A stretch of 64,000 bases of DNA from Globodera rostochiensis (Eukaryota > Nematoda > Chromadorea > Rhabditida > Heteroderidae), in NCBI GenBank assembly GCA_018350325.1, contig JAEVLN010000005.1:1188142-1252141 (forward strand). Reading direction: 5' to 3'. The notes under the pieces were generated by a model. It did not search any database. It was not told the origin of the DNA and saw nothing but the letters and a program-made list of their open reading frames with translations. A program made the translations under genes and the position numbers. This document shows positions 35,664 to 47,725 of the stretch, one piece after another (within the stretch, counting starts at the first letter, position 1; the number at the start of each line of letters is the position of its first letter).

Positions 35664-36955
35664 CAGTGTGTAACAAAAATATAGGGTCAAGCTTTTTTTA
35701 AGTGGTTTGAATACTCAGGCTGAACCGATCGAGCTGAAATTTTTACCACTGGTGGCCTAAACATAAATATTAAGATCCACGCAGGAAAATTGGAAAGTGT
35801 TGAAGAAAATTTTTTTTTAGAATTTTTTCTAGTTTTTTTCCGAAAAACAGGGTGTAACAAAAATATAGGGTCAGATTTTGTAAAGACCAGAACTTTTTTT
35901 ATAGGCATTTTACCACGTGCTAACAAGTTAACAAAGCAAGAACAGGGTCAGATCGTTGAGTTAAACCGAGATGGACTCACCAAAAGAGAAATTGGACGAA
36001 GGTTGAATCGTTCAAAGATGTTACCTCAAATTTTCTCAAAATCCTGACTTCATAAATGTTGTAATCGAAGCCAACCCATTCTTTTAATGGATCCTGAGAA
36101 CTACGGGAAGCGTAACAGTCCTGGGAAGCCAAAGAAACTGTGCGAGAGAACAAAGCGGCGGATGTTCGCGGATTTGAGCAACTCAACCGAAGGCTCATCT
36201 TGTGCGAAAATGGGGGTAAATTCGGGAAAAAAATTCCTCGATGGCATGAAATGTTTTGTGCGGGAAACGAGTATGCCGGCCAGATAGGCAACAAAATTGT
36301 CTACAAAACCCAACAAACCGCCAAGCTCTGCGCCCCTTCTCCGAGGAGGAGCGTCTTGTTGAATTTCGCATATTGAAAAAAGCCCCATTTTTATGCAATT
36401 TACTGAAGGAAATGGGCATTTTTTCAACATACGAAATTCAACCAGACGCGCCTCCTCGGAGAAGGGGCGCAGAGCTTGGCGGTTTGTTGGGTATTGTAGA
36501 GAATTTTGTTGGCTATCTGGCAGGCATACTTGTTTCCCCCACAAAACATTTTCATGCCCTCAGGGATTTTTCCAGTAAATTTACCCCGTTTTCAGTGCAT
36601 TTTGGGGTTTTCAGATCTCCATGAGGGAGGTGTCTGATCAAGTTGCTGCAATTATCTTTTTTGATCAGTATCAAAAGTTGTGCTTACATGAATTTTTACA
36701 AAATTTTGAAATGCCTATAAAAAAAGTTCTGGTCTTTACAAAATCTGACCCTATATTTTTGTTACACCCTGTTTTTCGGAAAAAAACTAGAAAAAATTCT
36801 AAAAAAAAATTTTCTTCAACACTTTCCAATTTTCCTGCGTGGATCTTAATATTTATGTTTAGGCCACCAGTGGTAAAAATTTCAGCTCGATCGGTTCAGC
36901 CTGAGTATTCAAACCACTTAAAAAAAGCTTGACCCTATATTTTTGTTACACACTG
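35664..36955. mobile_element. Tc1/mariner-type element, 1,292 bp, 247-bp inverted ends
   Basis: Flanked by TA on both sides. Ends begin CAGTGTGTAACAAAAATATA; the inverted repeats (35,664-35,910 and 36,709-36,955) are near identical, and a second inner copy of the tip (caggg then tgtaacaaaaatataggg) lies inside each. Between them is a piece of Tc1 transposase N-terminus with a helix-turn-helix (LTKQEQGQIVELNRDGLTKR) and a fragment containing GKPKKLCERTKRR. No complete transposase with a DDE/D triad remains. The centre is itself an inverted repeat (about 36,210-36,580). Confidence 0.88.
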
Positions 36956-37161
36956 TATAAAAAGGATTTTCTCTTTGATAATTGTTCATAATTACAATTA
37001 GTGTCTACACAGATAATAAGTCACTGTTTAATAGCTTTTGTGTTAAAAATGATTTTTTTTTTCTTTTTAAATAATTCATTTTTTAATTGTTGCCAAATTC
37101 ATTTATTATTCCCCGGTGAGCCTTCATAATGCAATGTTTGAATTAAATGATATTTTAGAAA
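36956..37161. other. Upstream region of the chemoreceptor gene
   Basis: About 200 bases of A/T-rich sequence between the transposon and the receptor start; no promoter element could be identified. The transposon therefore sits close upstream of the gene. Confidence 0.5.
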
Positions 37162-38764
37162 ATGGCGTCAGACTTCCCTCTGACGCCTTTCTCACAATTG
37201 GCAAACAACACAACAATCGTCGCAGTTTGTTCTTTTTTGGGAATTGCCGAGTTCCTGATTTACATGCCGACATTTCCGCTGCTTATTTTCTGTTTGTCAC
37301 TCATCTACAGAACATCAATTCTGCACCAAAATTTGAAATTTATTCTTTTGTCCCAATTTTGTGTCATATTTTTGTACAATTTGGTCCGAAGCTGGCATTT
37401 GGGAGGCAATTTGTTTGTCTATCGAAACATTTTTTGGTATCCGCCAAATATTGTCCTTGCCGCAGGTTTTTTGAACAAAGTTTTATTTGAGTGAAATACG
37501 ACGAAGAAAATCGAAAATATTTAATGTTTGTTTATTTAATTTAGGCTTTGAAAATATTATTTATCAATTTGATATGCCCAATTTTTTGTCTCGCAGGTTT
37601 TTGGTCGATACTTTTCTGCAATATTGTTGGGCATGTAATGATGGTAGAACGAATGTTGGCCACATTATTCGTTGCAAAATATGAAAAAAATAAAGGCTTG
37701 AGCTTCACAATTATTTGGCTATTTATTGCGGTATTTAATTAAATTAATTATTTTGAAGAATTTACATATTTAAGTGATTTTGAATTTACAATTTTAATTG
37801 AAAAAAAAGTTATTTAGATTATTTTATGCACTACGCTATCCTATCACCAAATATATGTGCTCAATTCCCTTTTTTTTGACTCGATTTTTATGTTTAGCAT
37901 TGTTGCTTTTGTGATGATGACAAGTTTTATTGAAATATTTGTAAGATAAATTATAAATTAAACTATTCTAAGGTTTTTTTTTACAAATTTCAGGGTATTA
38001 TTTTGCTAATGAAGTTTAACAAAAAATTATTTGTAGCGCAAAATGCCGAAATGGTCAATGACGCACATCAACTCACAGTTCGATATCAGGTTACAAAAAT
38101 GTTTAAGGAATTTAAAAAGTATTTATTATTAAATATTTTATTTGTAAGTTAACTGAAAATATTCGAACTGGACGGCAATTGGCACCCAATTTTATTTGTC
38201 ATTTTATCGGCGTTTTGGTGACTTTCGTTTTCATAACGAATAATTGCCTTCAACTATTCACGAAACCGGAATATTTGGCTTTTATAATTCAAAGTGTGGT
38301 CTTTATTCATTCGATTAATCATTTTATGCTGCCAATCGCAATTATACGGTAATAATAATAGTAATAAAAAATCATATTTAGATTTGTCATAAAAAATTTC
38401 AAAAACTAATTATAATTTGCTTTTCTTATATTAAGTTTTCACCCAATTCTGAATCAAAGGGCACAATTGTCATTGTGGAATATGATAAATTTAATTTGTT
38501 TATGTCGAAACAATAGAATTTTGCCAATGGACGTTTCATTACCAGTGCATAATGCCAAAACAGCGATTTTGCCTGTACAAAATGCCGAAACGGAAATATA
38601 TTTCAGACAATTGCAGACGCTATGGGATGCTTAAACGGGCGATGACTTTGCGAAGTGATTGCTGTCTCGGACTGTTCATTAAGCTGTGCATGTGCTACGA
38701 TCCTTTCCGCTTAGACGATTGTAATTTTGCAAACCGTGTACTTCGTTCTTTTACTACTTGTTGA
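37162..38764 (+). CDS. Seven-transmembrane chemoreceptor (nematode Sre/Srab-like)
   Basis: Exons 37162-37479, 37545-37730, 37818-37940, 37994-38089, 38149-38348, 38437-38764. Hydrophobic spans appear in most exons. Family-like features are MMVERMLATLFVAKYEKNKG after the third span, QLTENIRTGRQLAP before the sixth and a seventh span ending AIIRFHPILNQ. Such receptors detect external chemicals in sensory neurons. The first donor (gttttatt) is weak; a GC donor a little upstream is an alternative. After about 38,519 the annotated frame becomes Cys/Arg-rich, while the next frame reads a better tail (ETEIYFRQLQTLWDA, stop at 38,634), suggesting a one-base loss in a T run. The gene may be recently broken, or the base is an assembly error. 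Confidence 0.78.
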
Positions 38765-41622
38765 GAAACCTCAACCATGCTGGTTAAATAAATTCCAACG
38801 CGATTTTTTGGGAACTCTGCCTCCTGAAAGCTGTGCTGCTGATACAAATTGAACATGAACACTCGAAAAAGTGAAATTATTATTGGGGTCAAGCATCCGA
38901 AGACGAATGAATGAATGGATGGATGATCGGATCGATCCATCCATTCATCCCCCAATTCACTAATCCAACGAGCTCTCCTCCAGCATTTCCGTCGCCGCCG
39001 CCGTCGGCGATCGCGCAGCATACGGATCAATGAACAAAAATCATCGGTCGGCGGCTGGTAGCAACACCGGCTGGCTGTCTTCTGGTCGATTCTCTTCGCC
39101 TTTTGCTTCGTTCGTTCCCTGTGGCGGACAAAATCGCATTGCTCAAAGCGCGCACATTTTCAATTGGCGCTTTGCTTTTCTTTCTTCTCTGCTGCAAAAA
39201 GCATTTAAATCAATTTGCACAAATTTTCCGGTTTATTTGGCCAAATAATGCAAATGCTCGCAAAGTCGGTTCTGCTGTAGTGGCGGCAGCATAAAACAAA
39301 TTGGAAAATTCCCTGCACGATCATTCATAATCGCGGTTATTCTTTATCATTATCCTGGTCGAGAATTCTTAGGAGGCCGCGATGTTCACGCCGAGCGAGA
39401 TCCTTTTAAGTGCGCATTTGGAACACCAACCGCGCTCTAAGCAACATCGTTATGTTATGAAAAGATTTACTCCATGAAAATACGAAGCCTTTTTTGGCTT
39501 TAGACACTTCTTCTATTTCTGGCTTTTCCCCTTTTGTTACTTCATCACACAGCGTTTTTTTCATTTTTGACATGAATTTTTCCTTTTTGGCACTTTCTCT
39601 TTTGTCATTTCTCTTTTGGCATTTTGGCGGTAAGCCGAAATGGGTTTGCCTAAGGGGCTTAGAAAACATCCCAAACGGGAAAAGTGCCAGACGCAAAAAA
39701 GTGCCAAAAAATTTTGCTTTTTCCTAAGCCATTTTTCCCATTTTGGAAACTTTGTTTTGTCACTTTCTCCTTTTTTTCTCGGCTCAATGCGCAGATTTTC
39801 GATGGGAGGATTTTTAAATAAAAGTTAAACAGAGTTGAGTCAATTGTTGCTTTGTTTTTTATTGACGCCATTAATATTCTTTTGGTCTTTTTACCAAATA
39901 TTTTTTCGAAATGCAAAATGGGAGAAAGAAAGGAAAAGCATTCACTAATTTATTTCCTTTCCTTTGTTTTATCAGCATTTTCACTGTTCACTTCCCACCC
40001 CCCCCCCCCACATAAATCATCCGCCTGTTAACAATTACTTATAATTTAAATTTAATTACAACGACATCCCTTTGACGCGCTAATTCAAAGCCTTACAAAC
40101 AAAAAGATTCTTCTCAATTTATATGTATGTAGATAGGAAATATTGTTGTATACGATTATGTACTAAATATGTATAATTTGCAATTTTAAACTTTGGATTT
40201 TTTTTTCAAAAACCGGATAAAAAATTCTGCGTTGCGCATGCCTGATATATTCAATGTTTCAAGTCAAATGCTTATTCTGGAATTATATATATGCTATTTT
40301 ATGTTGCTATTTATAACAACGTTTTTGGAATTTGAACAAAAAATAGGCGGGGGGAAAAAACTAAATCCGGATGCTTTTGATCAGCAAAGATCATTCATAT
40401 ATAAAGAATTGTTTTTGCTTATGCCGTTTTTCTTTCACGTTTTCACTTGAACGAACAGACACTATTAATCAACTCCACACATTCATTCATTTATTCATTT
40501 GTATTCTTTTCCTGCGCTACTTTTTCTCGCGCAATCTTCAAGCTTTCGTTTAGATGCTTTAGGTTCAATATTTTATCTGTATAATTTATCTAAAAATATT
40601 TGCTATTTAAACAACGAACATATTTTTATATTATTTATTTTATTTTATTTATTTATTAATTAAGCTGCTGCAACTCACCAAGTTACTTTAATAATTAAAT
40701 TTGTTTTTTTATATTTTGAAACATTTTTACAATTTTCTGCAGAATAAGTTCCTCTAGGTTTATTTGTTCTTAATTAGCTCAAATTTACGCAAGTAACCCC
40801 CACCAAAAATGCATGACTCATTGAATCTGAATCTGTACAAAAAGGGTCCCCAAATATTCGTCCACCAATCCACCCATCCTCCGTCCATGCTCGTGGTGGT
40901 TACTGCTGCGATTCTTCGGCTTCCAAGGCCCCCCATCCCTCCGCTCAATCATCAAAAACACTACGCAATATAACCATCATTAATCAAGCGAATCCACTCA
41001 CTCACAGAGGCAGAAGAAGAAGCAGAACTGCTTCTTCTTCTTCTTCTCTTCACCTCGTCCATCCCCACACACACACATTGAACAATTTTGTGGTTAGTTT
41101 GGTGTGTGTACGCGCGGAGCCCCCGCAATTCCATTCCCACCGCCAGCTGATGATCCCATCGAATCTATCAAAGTTTGCTCTGCCACGGATCTGATCTGAG
41201 ATGATAGATTTACGCTCACCCGATCAGCCCCAGCCGACTGCTTCCAACCTTAGCATTTTTGGTCGGTCATCCACACACAGGCAGAGCAAGTAGACTCTGT
41301 GATATCCGCATCTTCCAACTGCTTTTTCCATTGCTTAAAAGATCTGTCTTCAGCAAAAGTTGTCGAGAGTCGGCGGGCACATTCAATCATCATCATCATT
41401 CATAGGTTGTGATCAGACCACGGGGGCCACCTTATTGCATAATAATGTGACCAGGAAACGATCAAGTTTATGTATAGAGATCGATCGACGAAAACAAAAA
41501 TTATGTACTACCTATTACATTATGGAGTTGCAAAAGATATTATTTTTGCATATTTTGTTTAAATGCATTTTTTAAATTTGAAATAACATTGAATATTGGT
41601 GCAATTAATTCCCCCCTCAAAA
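38765..41622. other. 2.9-kb intergenic region
   Basis: No gene supported. It includes short tandem attcatc words near 38,900-38,950, a C run near 40,000, a hairpin-forming gaagaagaagc/gcttcttcttc tract at about 41,007-41,050 and a short CA run at 41,070. The latter part is GC-richer and may be the promoter and 5' UTR of the BPI-family gene. Confidence 0.45.
41007..41050. repeat. GAA/TTC microsatellite hairpin
   Basis: gcagaagaagaagcagaac runs into an inverted ttc-rich copy, giving a purine/pyrimidine tract that can fold on itself. It lies about 570 bp upstream of the BPI-family start. Confidence 0.7.
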
Positions 41623-44600
41623 ATGCATCAATTTAAACATTTTAGCACAATGCACAATTTGGTCGATTATGAAATTGATCCCAGCCGCAGGTGGCACAGG
41701 AATTTGGTCATCGCAATGAATGCCAATCAGCACAGCAGCAGGCCCTTGCACCGTTCTACAGAAATAAAACGGAAGAAAAATTTCATAAAATGCATCACCA
41801 ACAAATTGAACTGCACAATATTTACCCTTCTGTTTACTGTAATTCTCATTTCTACAGTTTCGCATACAACGAGAGCACAAAATAAAGGTAATTAAACAAA
41901 TAAATAATTAAAAATACTTACTTTTAAATATTTGAATAGCAAATTCAGATGGTGCGCCAACATTAGTTCATCCAGGTTTTTAGAATTTAAAACAATTATT
42001 ATTAAATAAAAATACGGACAAATCAAATTTATCAAATTGAAGGGATAATCAGTCGAGTTTCTCAGCAAGGACTCAATCTGCTGGCAGGTAAACATTAAAC
42101 ATCTAACAAAACAAACATTTTTTAAACCTTTTCAAATTTGAAATTTCATCGATTTTTTATAAAAATTGCCATTTTTAATGTTTTATCCATATTTCTGAAT
42201 TTTGAGTTGTTTAGAATATTTACGCACTCGTGTCCAGCGGTTTATGCGTTTCAGTGCTTTTCAGTATAATTTCAACGTCGGCGTACCCAATAACAATGTA
42301 AGAAATTAGATTGGAAATAATTAATTAAAATAAATTTTAATTATAATTCAGATCGAAATTGGCATCCGCTCTCTGGACACTGCATATTTTGACTCTGGCG
42401 CTTTTCATTCCCGATTTTCAATCGTTGTGCCGTCAAAAGAACTCATATGGAGTGTGGGGAATTTTTTTTTTAAATAAAATTTTAACTTATTTTTACTTAA
42501 TTATTATTTAGCAGAATAATTATCAAACATTAAAATGTAATTGAAAATATAAATTTTAGGGTTCAGATTTTCGTGCCAGCATTAATAGTTTGGTACAGCT
42601 GAGGTCGTTGGACCGACGCGATTCACAGCCTTTGCTCAACGCTAATGTGCCGCTGAAGTTGGAGCGAGTTCGGGTGGAACTGATTTTAGGGCCCAGCGTC
42701 AACCAAGACGGGCATTTACGCACAGGTCCATAATTATTTAAATTGTTTAAAAACTTTATAATGGCAAAACGGTACCAAAATGATTCGTTCAAATTAATTC
42801 GATGTTTTTTTTCAGATGTGCGACAATGTCGAATCGTTTCTGGGGAATTACTGTATGACAATCTGATCAGGGAAGCCGGGAACTTCACCACATTAGTGCC
42901 ACTAATACACCAAATAACATTGGCCAGACTCTCCGAGGTTCAAATATTTATTATTTATTTTATATTCAAATTATATTACAACGAAATTGAAATTAACAAT
43001 CATTTTCAAAATAGAAGCAATCGGAATTTTTTCAGAGATATGACTGACGCTTAGTTTTTAATTTATTTTTATTTAGCATTATTTAATGAACTAGCATGTT
43101 TAGTAGCATAAATAATTTGTATTTGACGTTTAGATGTTTTGTCCGGTTTTCGTTGCCGAACTCGGTCCCGTCATTTCCAATCGATTGTTATAAATGTGTA
43201 TTTTATTTTTTTTTAAATATTTACAATTTAGACTGAATACACCTCTAAGCACGGCCTTATTCGACCACTACTTTTTGAACTACGGACTTACTAGTACTAT
43301 TTTTATATAATAGGAGCACATTTATAGTTAAATTTTTTCTAATAAAATAAATTTAGACGAATTTTTGCTGTGAGTATTTTTGATAAAGTTAAAATTAAAT
43401 TTGAGTTCACATTTGCATTGATTTGCCAACTTTTATCACTTAAATGCGCCGCTGCTCATTTAAACGATCGAAATGTTTAGATGGCATTATGTACCAGCCG
43501 TCGATGTCCATAGAAAATCGAACAACAATGGACCCGGGGGGTGGGGGTGGAATATTGCTTTTCCATCGTGGCAATGTATTCGGAATTTTGCGACAAGGCA
43601 AGTGGGGAAGAAAGCTTAAAACATTTAAAGGATTATTCAACGTTTACAGGAAAAACTCGAATAAACGATTTTCGTCTGCCAATTTTGCCGAAGCCAATGG
43701 TGCCGAGCAGTTCGGGTTCAGTCGCAAAACGGATGGTCGTTTTCCAATTGTCAAATTACACGCTGAGCAGCCTTTTCTTTTGGATGGTTTTAAAAATTTT
43801 AAAATTTTTTTAAATATTCAAAAATTAAGGACCAATACAGGAAATTTGACTACGAAATAAGTAAAACTACGGTGAAGGACAAGGAAATTGCGGCCTATCT
43901 AAAAACCGAATGTGGTCCAAAGGAAATTTGCGCCGGCACTCTCTTTCCAGGCATTTTTTTCAATTTGTAAGGCGTCAAAGGCTTCAAAATTTTGAATTGA
44001 AAATATTTCTTACCCAAATATTGCGCTAAAAGAATTTTACATTTTAGCATTGGCCCAGAATTTTCCAAACGGATTAGTCAGCATTAAAAGTCGAACACTG
44101 ACATATCCGACCATTCTAATTGAACGAAATCGCATAAATGTGCTCGTGGAAAGTCGAATTGATGCTTTTGCAAATGTAAGAAAAAAACAAAACAAAAAAT
44201 AGATTTTTTTGAAAAAAACACTTATTTTGATAATTTAAGGAATGTAAAATTAATTAATTTAATGCGTTAAAGTGTTAAATTATAATATTTAATTAATATT
44301 AATTCTTCAGCATCCACCAATAATCAAATGTTTTTAATTTTAAAATTTTAGTATTCCGAACATAACAGGCGCTTCCTGACCGCAACAATGCGCGCAAAAT
44401 TACAGCTACAGAACACAACATTTGTGAATTATGTGTTCAGCGCCGAATTGAGTATTGACACATTTGACATTACAAATGTTGTCAGCTTAGGTTGGTTTAT
44501 ATCTATCAATTTTAAACTTTTAATTCGTTTAATTTAAACTTTTGTCAGCTTAGGTTGGTTTATATCTATCAATTAATACTTTAATTTAAACTTTTGTCAG

Positions 44601-45079
44601 CTTAGGTTGGTTTATATCGACAATTTTAAACTTTTAATTCGTTTAATTTAAACCTTTATCAGCTTAGGTTGGTTATATCTATCGATTTTAAACTTTTAAT
44701 TCTTAATTTTTTAAATAGTGGATGGCATCGATGCTGGATCAATTGAATTTTTGGTCAATGCACTCAATGAACTGATCATTGCAGATGATATGCGGCATAA
44801 GCTTAAAGAAGGTGAAACTTCATAAGTATTAAATCCAAAATCTTTATTTATCAAAATTCGCATGTTTTAGGTGTCCGGTTGCCTGTGCTGCTCGACTTCG
44901 AGCAGTTCGGTTCGGGCGAAGTGCGCTTGGAGGAAGGCGCCATGCTGCTCGGTGCCGACCTGTGTTTTGATGAACTGTGCAAGAGGCCAGTAAGCGCCGA
45001 ATTGTCCAAACTTTCACGCGAGAGTGGCAACGCAATGTCCAGCATGGACATGGACGCAAATTATTATGACAGTGTGTGA
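41623..45079 (+). CDS. BPI/LBP/PLTP-family lipid-binding protein, 16 exons, 603 aa
   Basis: Exons 41623-41887, 41949-41975, 42043-42087, 42215-42297, 42352-42453, 42560-42725, 42816-42937, 43134-43186, 43232-43293, 43481-43540, 43650-43786, 43830-43950, 44048-44175, 44352-44490, 44719-44811, 44871-45079; total 1,812 nt, all phases close. Residues 1-85 are a basic cytoplasm-like segment and a hydrophobic anchor (IFTLLFTVILISTV). The first BPI barrel begins PGIISRVSQQGLNLLA; the second includes KRMVVFQLSNYTLSSLFFWM, NFPNGLVSIKSRTLTYP and the family-end LPVLLDFEQF...GAMLLGADLCF. BPI proteins hold phospholipid or lipopolysaccharide in two hydrophobic pockets. The intron after 43,950 has a GC donor that alignment requires. 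The link across 43,294-43,649 is the least certain; a 13-nt micro-exon at 43,357 was considered. Confidence 0.85.
44481..44700 (+). repeat. Tandem repeat that copies a splice donor four times
   Basis: Units of 53-62 bp start (g)tcagcttaggttggttta at 44,481, 44,543, 44,596 and 44,658. The first unit contains the real end of exon 14 of the BPI-family gene and its donor; the other three repeat both inside the intron. Confidence 0.85.
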
Positions 45080-45159
45080 AAGACGACTGGTTGAATCGGG
45101 TCAAACTTTGGAAAAGAAAATCAACGATTGTGCACGGTCTGAACACAGTTTTATACTTA

Positions 45160-45221
45160 TCGGCGTATTATTTGAATTTTAGGATTATTCGAATAATCCT
45201 AAAATTCAAATAATACGTCGA
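45160..45221. repeat. 62-bp near-perfect palindrome
   Basis: Each 31-base arm (tcggcgtattatttgaattt...) is followed without loop by its complement, with only one G-T position unpaired, centred at 45,190/45,191. It lies about 80 bp past the stop codon of the BPI-family gene, so it could be in the 3' UTR or be a minimal MITE. Confidence 0.92.
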
Positions 45222-45713
45222 CACATACATATGCACATTTAATGTACAATATGATGATGGCTTCCATATCTGATTACATTACATATAATACAATCGATTG
45301 TTTGATGGACGATTTTAAGCCATTTAAAAAGTGAAATCATTACAAACCAATATCCGTTCTAAAAGTGTCAACATAATCAAATAAGAGCGAGTTTACAAAT
45401 TTAAAGTTGCAAAATTGGACTACAAAAACGAGACAGTAAAAGGTAATTTAAATATGACAATTTTTAAATTTTTACATTCTTTTTTTCATTTGGGCACTTT
45501 GGTCCGAAGTAAAAACTGTCCGACTTGTTCCTGAACGTGTTCGAGTCCCTAAACATTTGAAATAATAAAATAAAGGGGGCCCCTTCAAATATATTGATCA
45601 CCTATTTTTAAAAGACGAAGCTTAAGCAGCTCCATTTTTCATATGCACTCTGAGTGAATGGCATACCTGCCTAAAAAGCCATCATATGATTTTGCCAAAA
45701 ATATATTAAGCGC

Positions 45714-45767
45714 GCATAAAAAGCGTGGGTTTGGCATGCCGCATAAAAAGCGTGGGTTTGGCATGCC
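45714..45767. repeat. Two exact 27-bp tandem copies
   Basis: The unit begins gcataaaaagcgtgggtttg and ends gcatgcc; it occurs twice head to tail, about 110 bp upstream of the next gene's ATG. Confidence 0.9.
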
Positions 45768-45876
45768 GGCTAATACAATTGAATTATTATTATCATTAAC
45801 AAATTTTTTTAAAAAGATTTGATTTATTGTAAATTTTAAGCATATATTTTTAAAGATTTGAAGCTTTCATAAAAAG

Positions 45877-47725
45877 ATGAAGCGAAACTCAATCCTTTTG
45901 TTGCTTTGTGCCGTTTTGCTACATTGGCATTCAGCTTTTGAATTTGGCGCTTTCGCAGACTTTGATGATTGGAAAACATTCAAGGAAATACTCGTCGAAC
46001 TTGAGCACAAAGTCGTCGATGAGCAGAACTCTGCGATAAAGCGTATGATTATTAAGTCTAAGTCTTTGGTAATTAATTTTTATGCCTTTTCTTGAATAAT
46101 TTTTTTAAATTTATTTAAAAACTAATGTTAAAAGAATATTTATAATTTTATCACGAGAGAGGACTGGGAGGGATTCCAATGGTACTCGAATAACTCGGCC
46201 TCATTTACCAGCTAGCCTATTACAAACCTTGAGGGAAGAACTACAGTTTTTAATGAGCATGGTGAACAAAAACAAACTGCCTGTTCAATTAGATGAATCG
46301 AGTGACAAATACTTGGAGTTGTACAGATTAGTGAGTGGAGCAATAAGTTATTGTATTGAGTTGCTAAAAGGAACCGACCATTTTGGACGTGAAGCAAATG
46401 AAGAATATTTGAACGGTTTAAAGATTAGAATACGTTCAATTGTTTTATCACTTCGCCGGGAGTTTGGCACTTTCCTCTTACAATTTGAGCTCAATTTCAT
46501 TGAGAAAGAAAGCTGGCCGAAGGTAAGATTAACAATGCTGAATGAAAGACTTGACGAGATATCGACTTTGGTGAGGCATGACAAGACTTATTGTGCCGTG
46601 GCATATTTTGAAGGTGAAAAAGAAAAGTTGGTTAAACTGCTTCGTCAGAACAGTTCGAATACTTTGGATGAGAAAGAAATTGAACAAGCAATTAAAAAAA
46701 TGGTTGTGGAGATAAAATTGAACATTTTTATGCAAGAATTGGATGCAAAAATTGCTGCCTTCGATAATCCCTGCATTTATGGACGCGGCTTTATTTTGTT
46801 TTTTGAGGAGCTTCAATCGCAATTGTCTCAAATAGAGATCGGACGGTACGGGAAAGCACCGACGCTTTTTCGGGATTTTTGGTACTTTTTGTTCGGTACT
46901 TTACCGAATAGTACCGACCGAACGCTTCTTCCATATAATTCGAAAAAAGTCAATCTTTAGGGGTGCATTTTTGGATTTTATTGCATTTTTCTTAAGGAAT
47001 TTTTTCGAACACCCCTCTAATAATCGCGCCCTCTCTGAATAGGTTGAAAAAAATCCCACCGATGGGATTACAACAGTATATACGGTAAAGATACTTTTAG
47101 TAAAACATTTGACGAATTGCAAAAAACAGTGCTGGACAAAACAAATCCTTTGAAGCAAAAGATTTTGAAACAACTCGATGATCTTTTCAGCGGATTCAAA
47201 AGCGAGATTGAAACGTTAATCACAAAAATCAGCGGATTCGAAAGCAAGATTAAAACGTCGGAGCTGAAGCAAAAACTACAGAAGAACAAATACAACGAAA
47301 TCAGTGCAAAAATCAGAGAGCTCAAAAGCGAGATTAAAACGCTAGTGCAAAAACTGAAGGAACCTTTTGGAAAATTATTAATGAATATGCAAATCATTGG
47401 CCTTCCTCAATATAACGTTTTTGTGATTGTGATGGAAATGGAATGTGCATGCAATGCAATGAATTCGAATCCGGACTGGAACAAGAAAGTATTTGAAGAC
47501 GGAATTAAAAAGATTCAAGAACGAATTGACATAGAAAAGAAGAAGATAAATGCTTCATATGAGTTCAAAGCATCTAATTTCGTTCAAGCACCAATCATGG
47601 GAACAACATTCGGCTTTCTTAGGCCAGGTCTAGACGAACTTCAGCAGAAGCTCGACGAACTTGAGAAGAAATCCGTCCAACTAGAGCATAAAGATCATAT
47701 TGAAGTCGACCGATTGGCGAACTGA
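45877..47725 (+). CDS. Secreted coiled-coil protein, 3 exons, 487 aa
   Basis: Exons 45877-46061, 46216-46845 and 47077-47725; phases 2/2 close. Signal peptide MKRNSILLLLCAVLLHWHSA. The rest is helical, with heptad-like segments: LVELEHKVVDEQ in exon 1, a mid-region, and a long C-terminal coiled coil with two similar repeats (SGFKSEIETLITKI / SGFESKIKTSELKQ), closing with LDELQQKLDELEKK-type sequence. No enzyme motif is seen and I recognise no family. The second intron (46,846-47,076) looks like an inserted repeat with inverted ggtac/gtacc words. The exon 1 donor could also lie a few bases earlier in the same phase. Secretion plus coiled coil makes an effector or structural secreted protein possible; that is inference. 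Confidence 0.72.

Larger units (their letters stand above)
45080..45876. other. Intergenic region with hairpin and a tandem duplication
   Basis: Between the BPI-family stop and the next secreted-protein gene. Apart from the two repeats listed separately, nothing coding was seen. Confidence 0.6.

Noticed and set aside
36101..36624. Two overlapping opposite-strand frames of over 120 codons
   Set aside because: They are mirror readings of the palindromic centre of the Tc1-type element, not independent proteins.
38695..39030. Minus-strand 111-codon frame rich in Arg
   Set aside because: It overlaps the receptor's 3' end antisense and is driven by simple repeats; no family or splicing evidence.
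43357..43369. 13-nt micro-exon in the BPI-family gene
   Set aside because: It has good splice sites but breaks the phase into the next exon; direct joining of 43,293 to 43,481 closes the frame.
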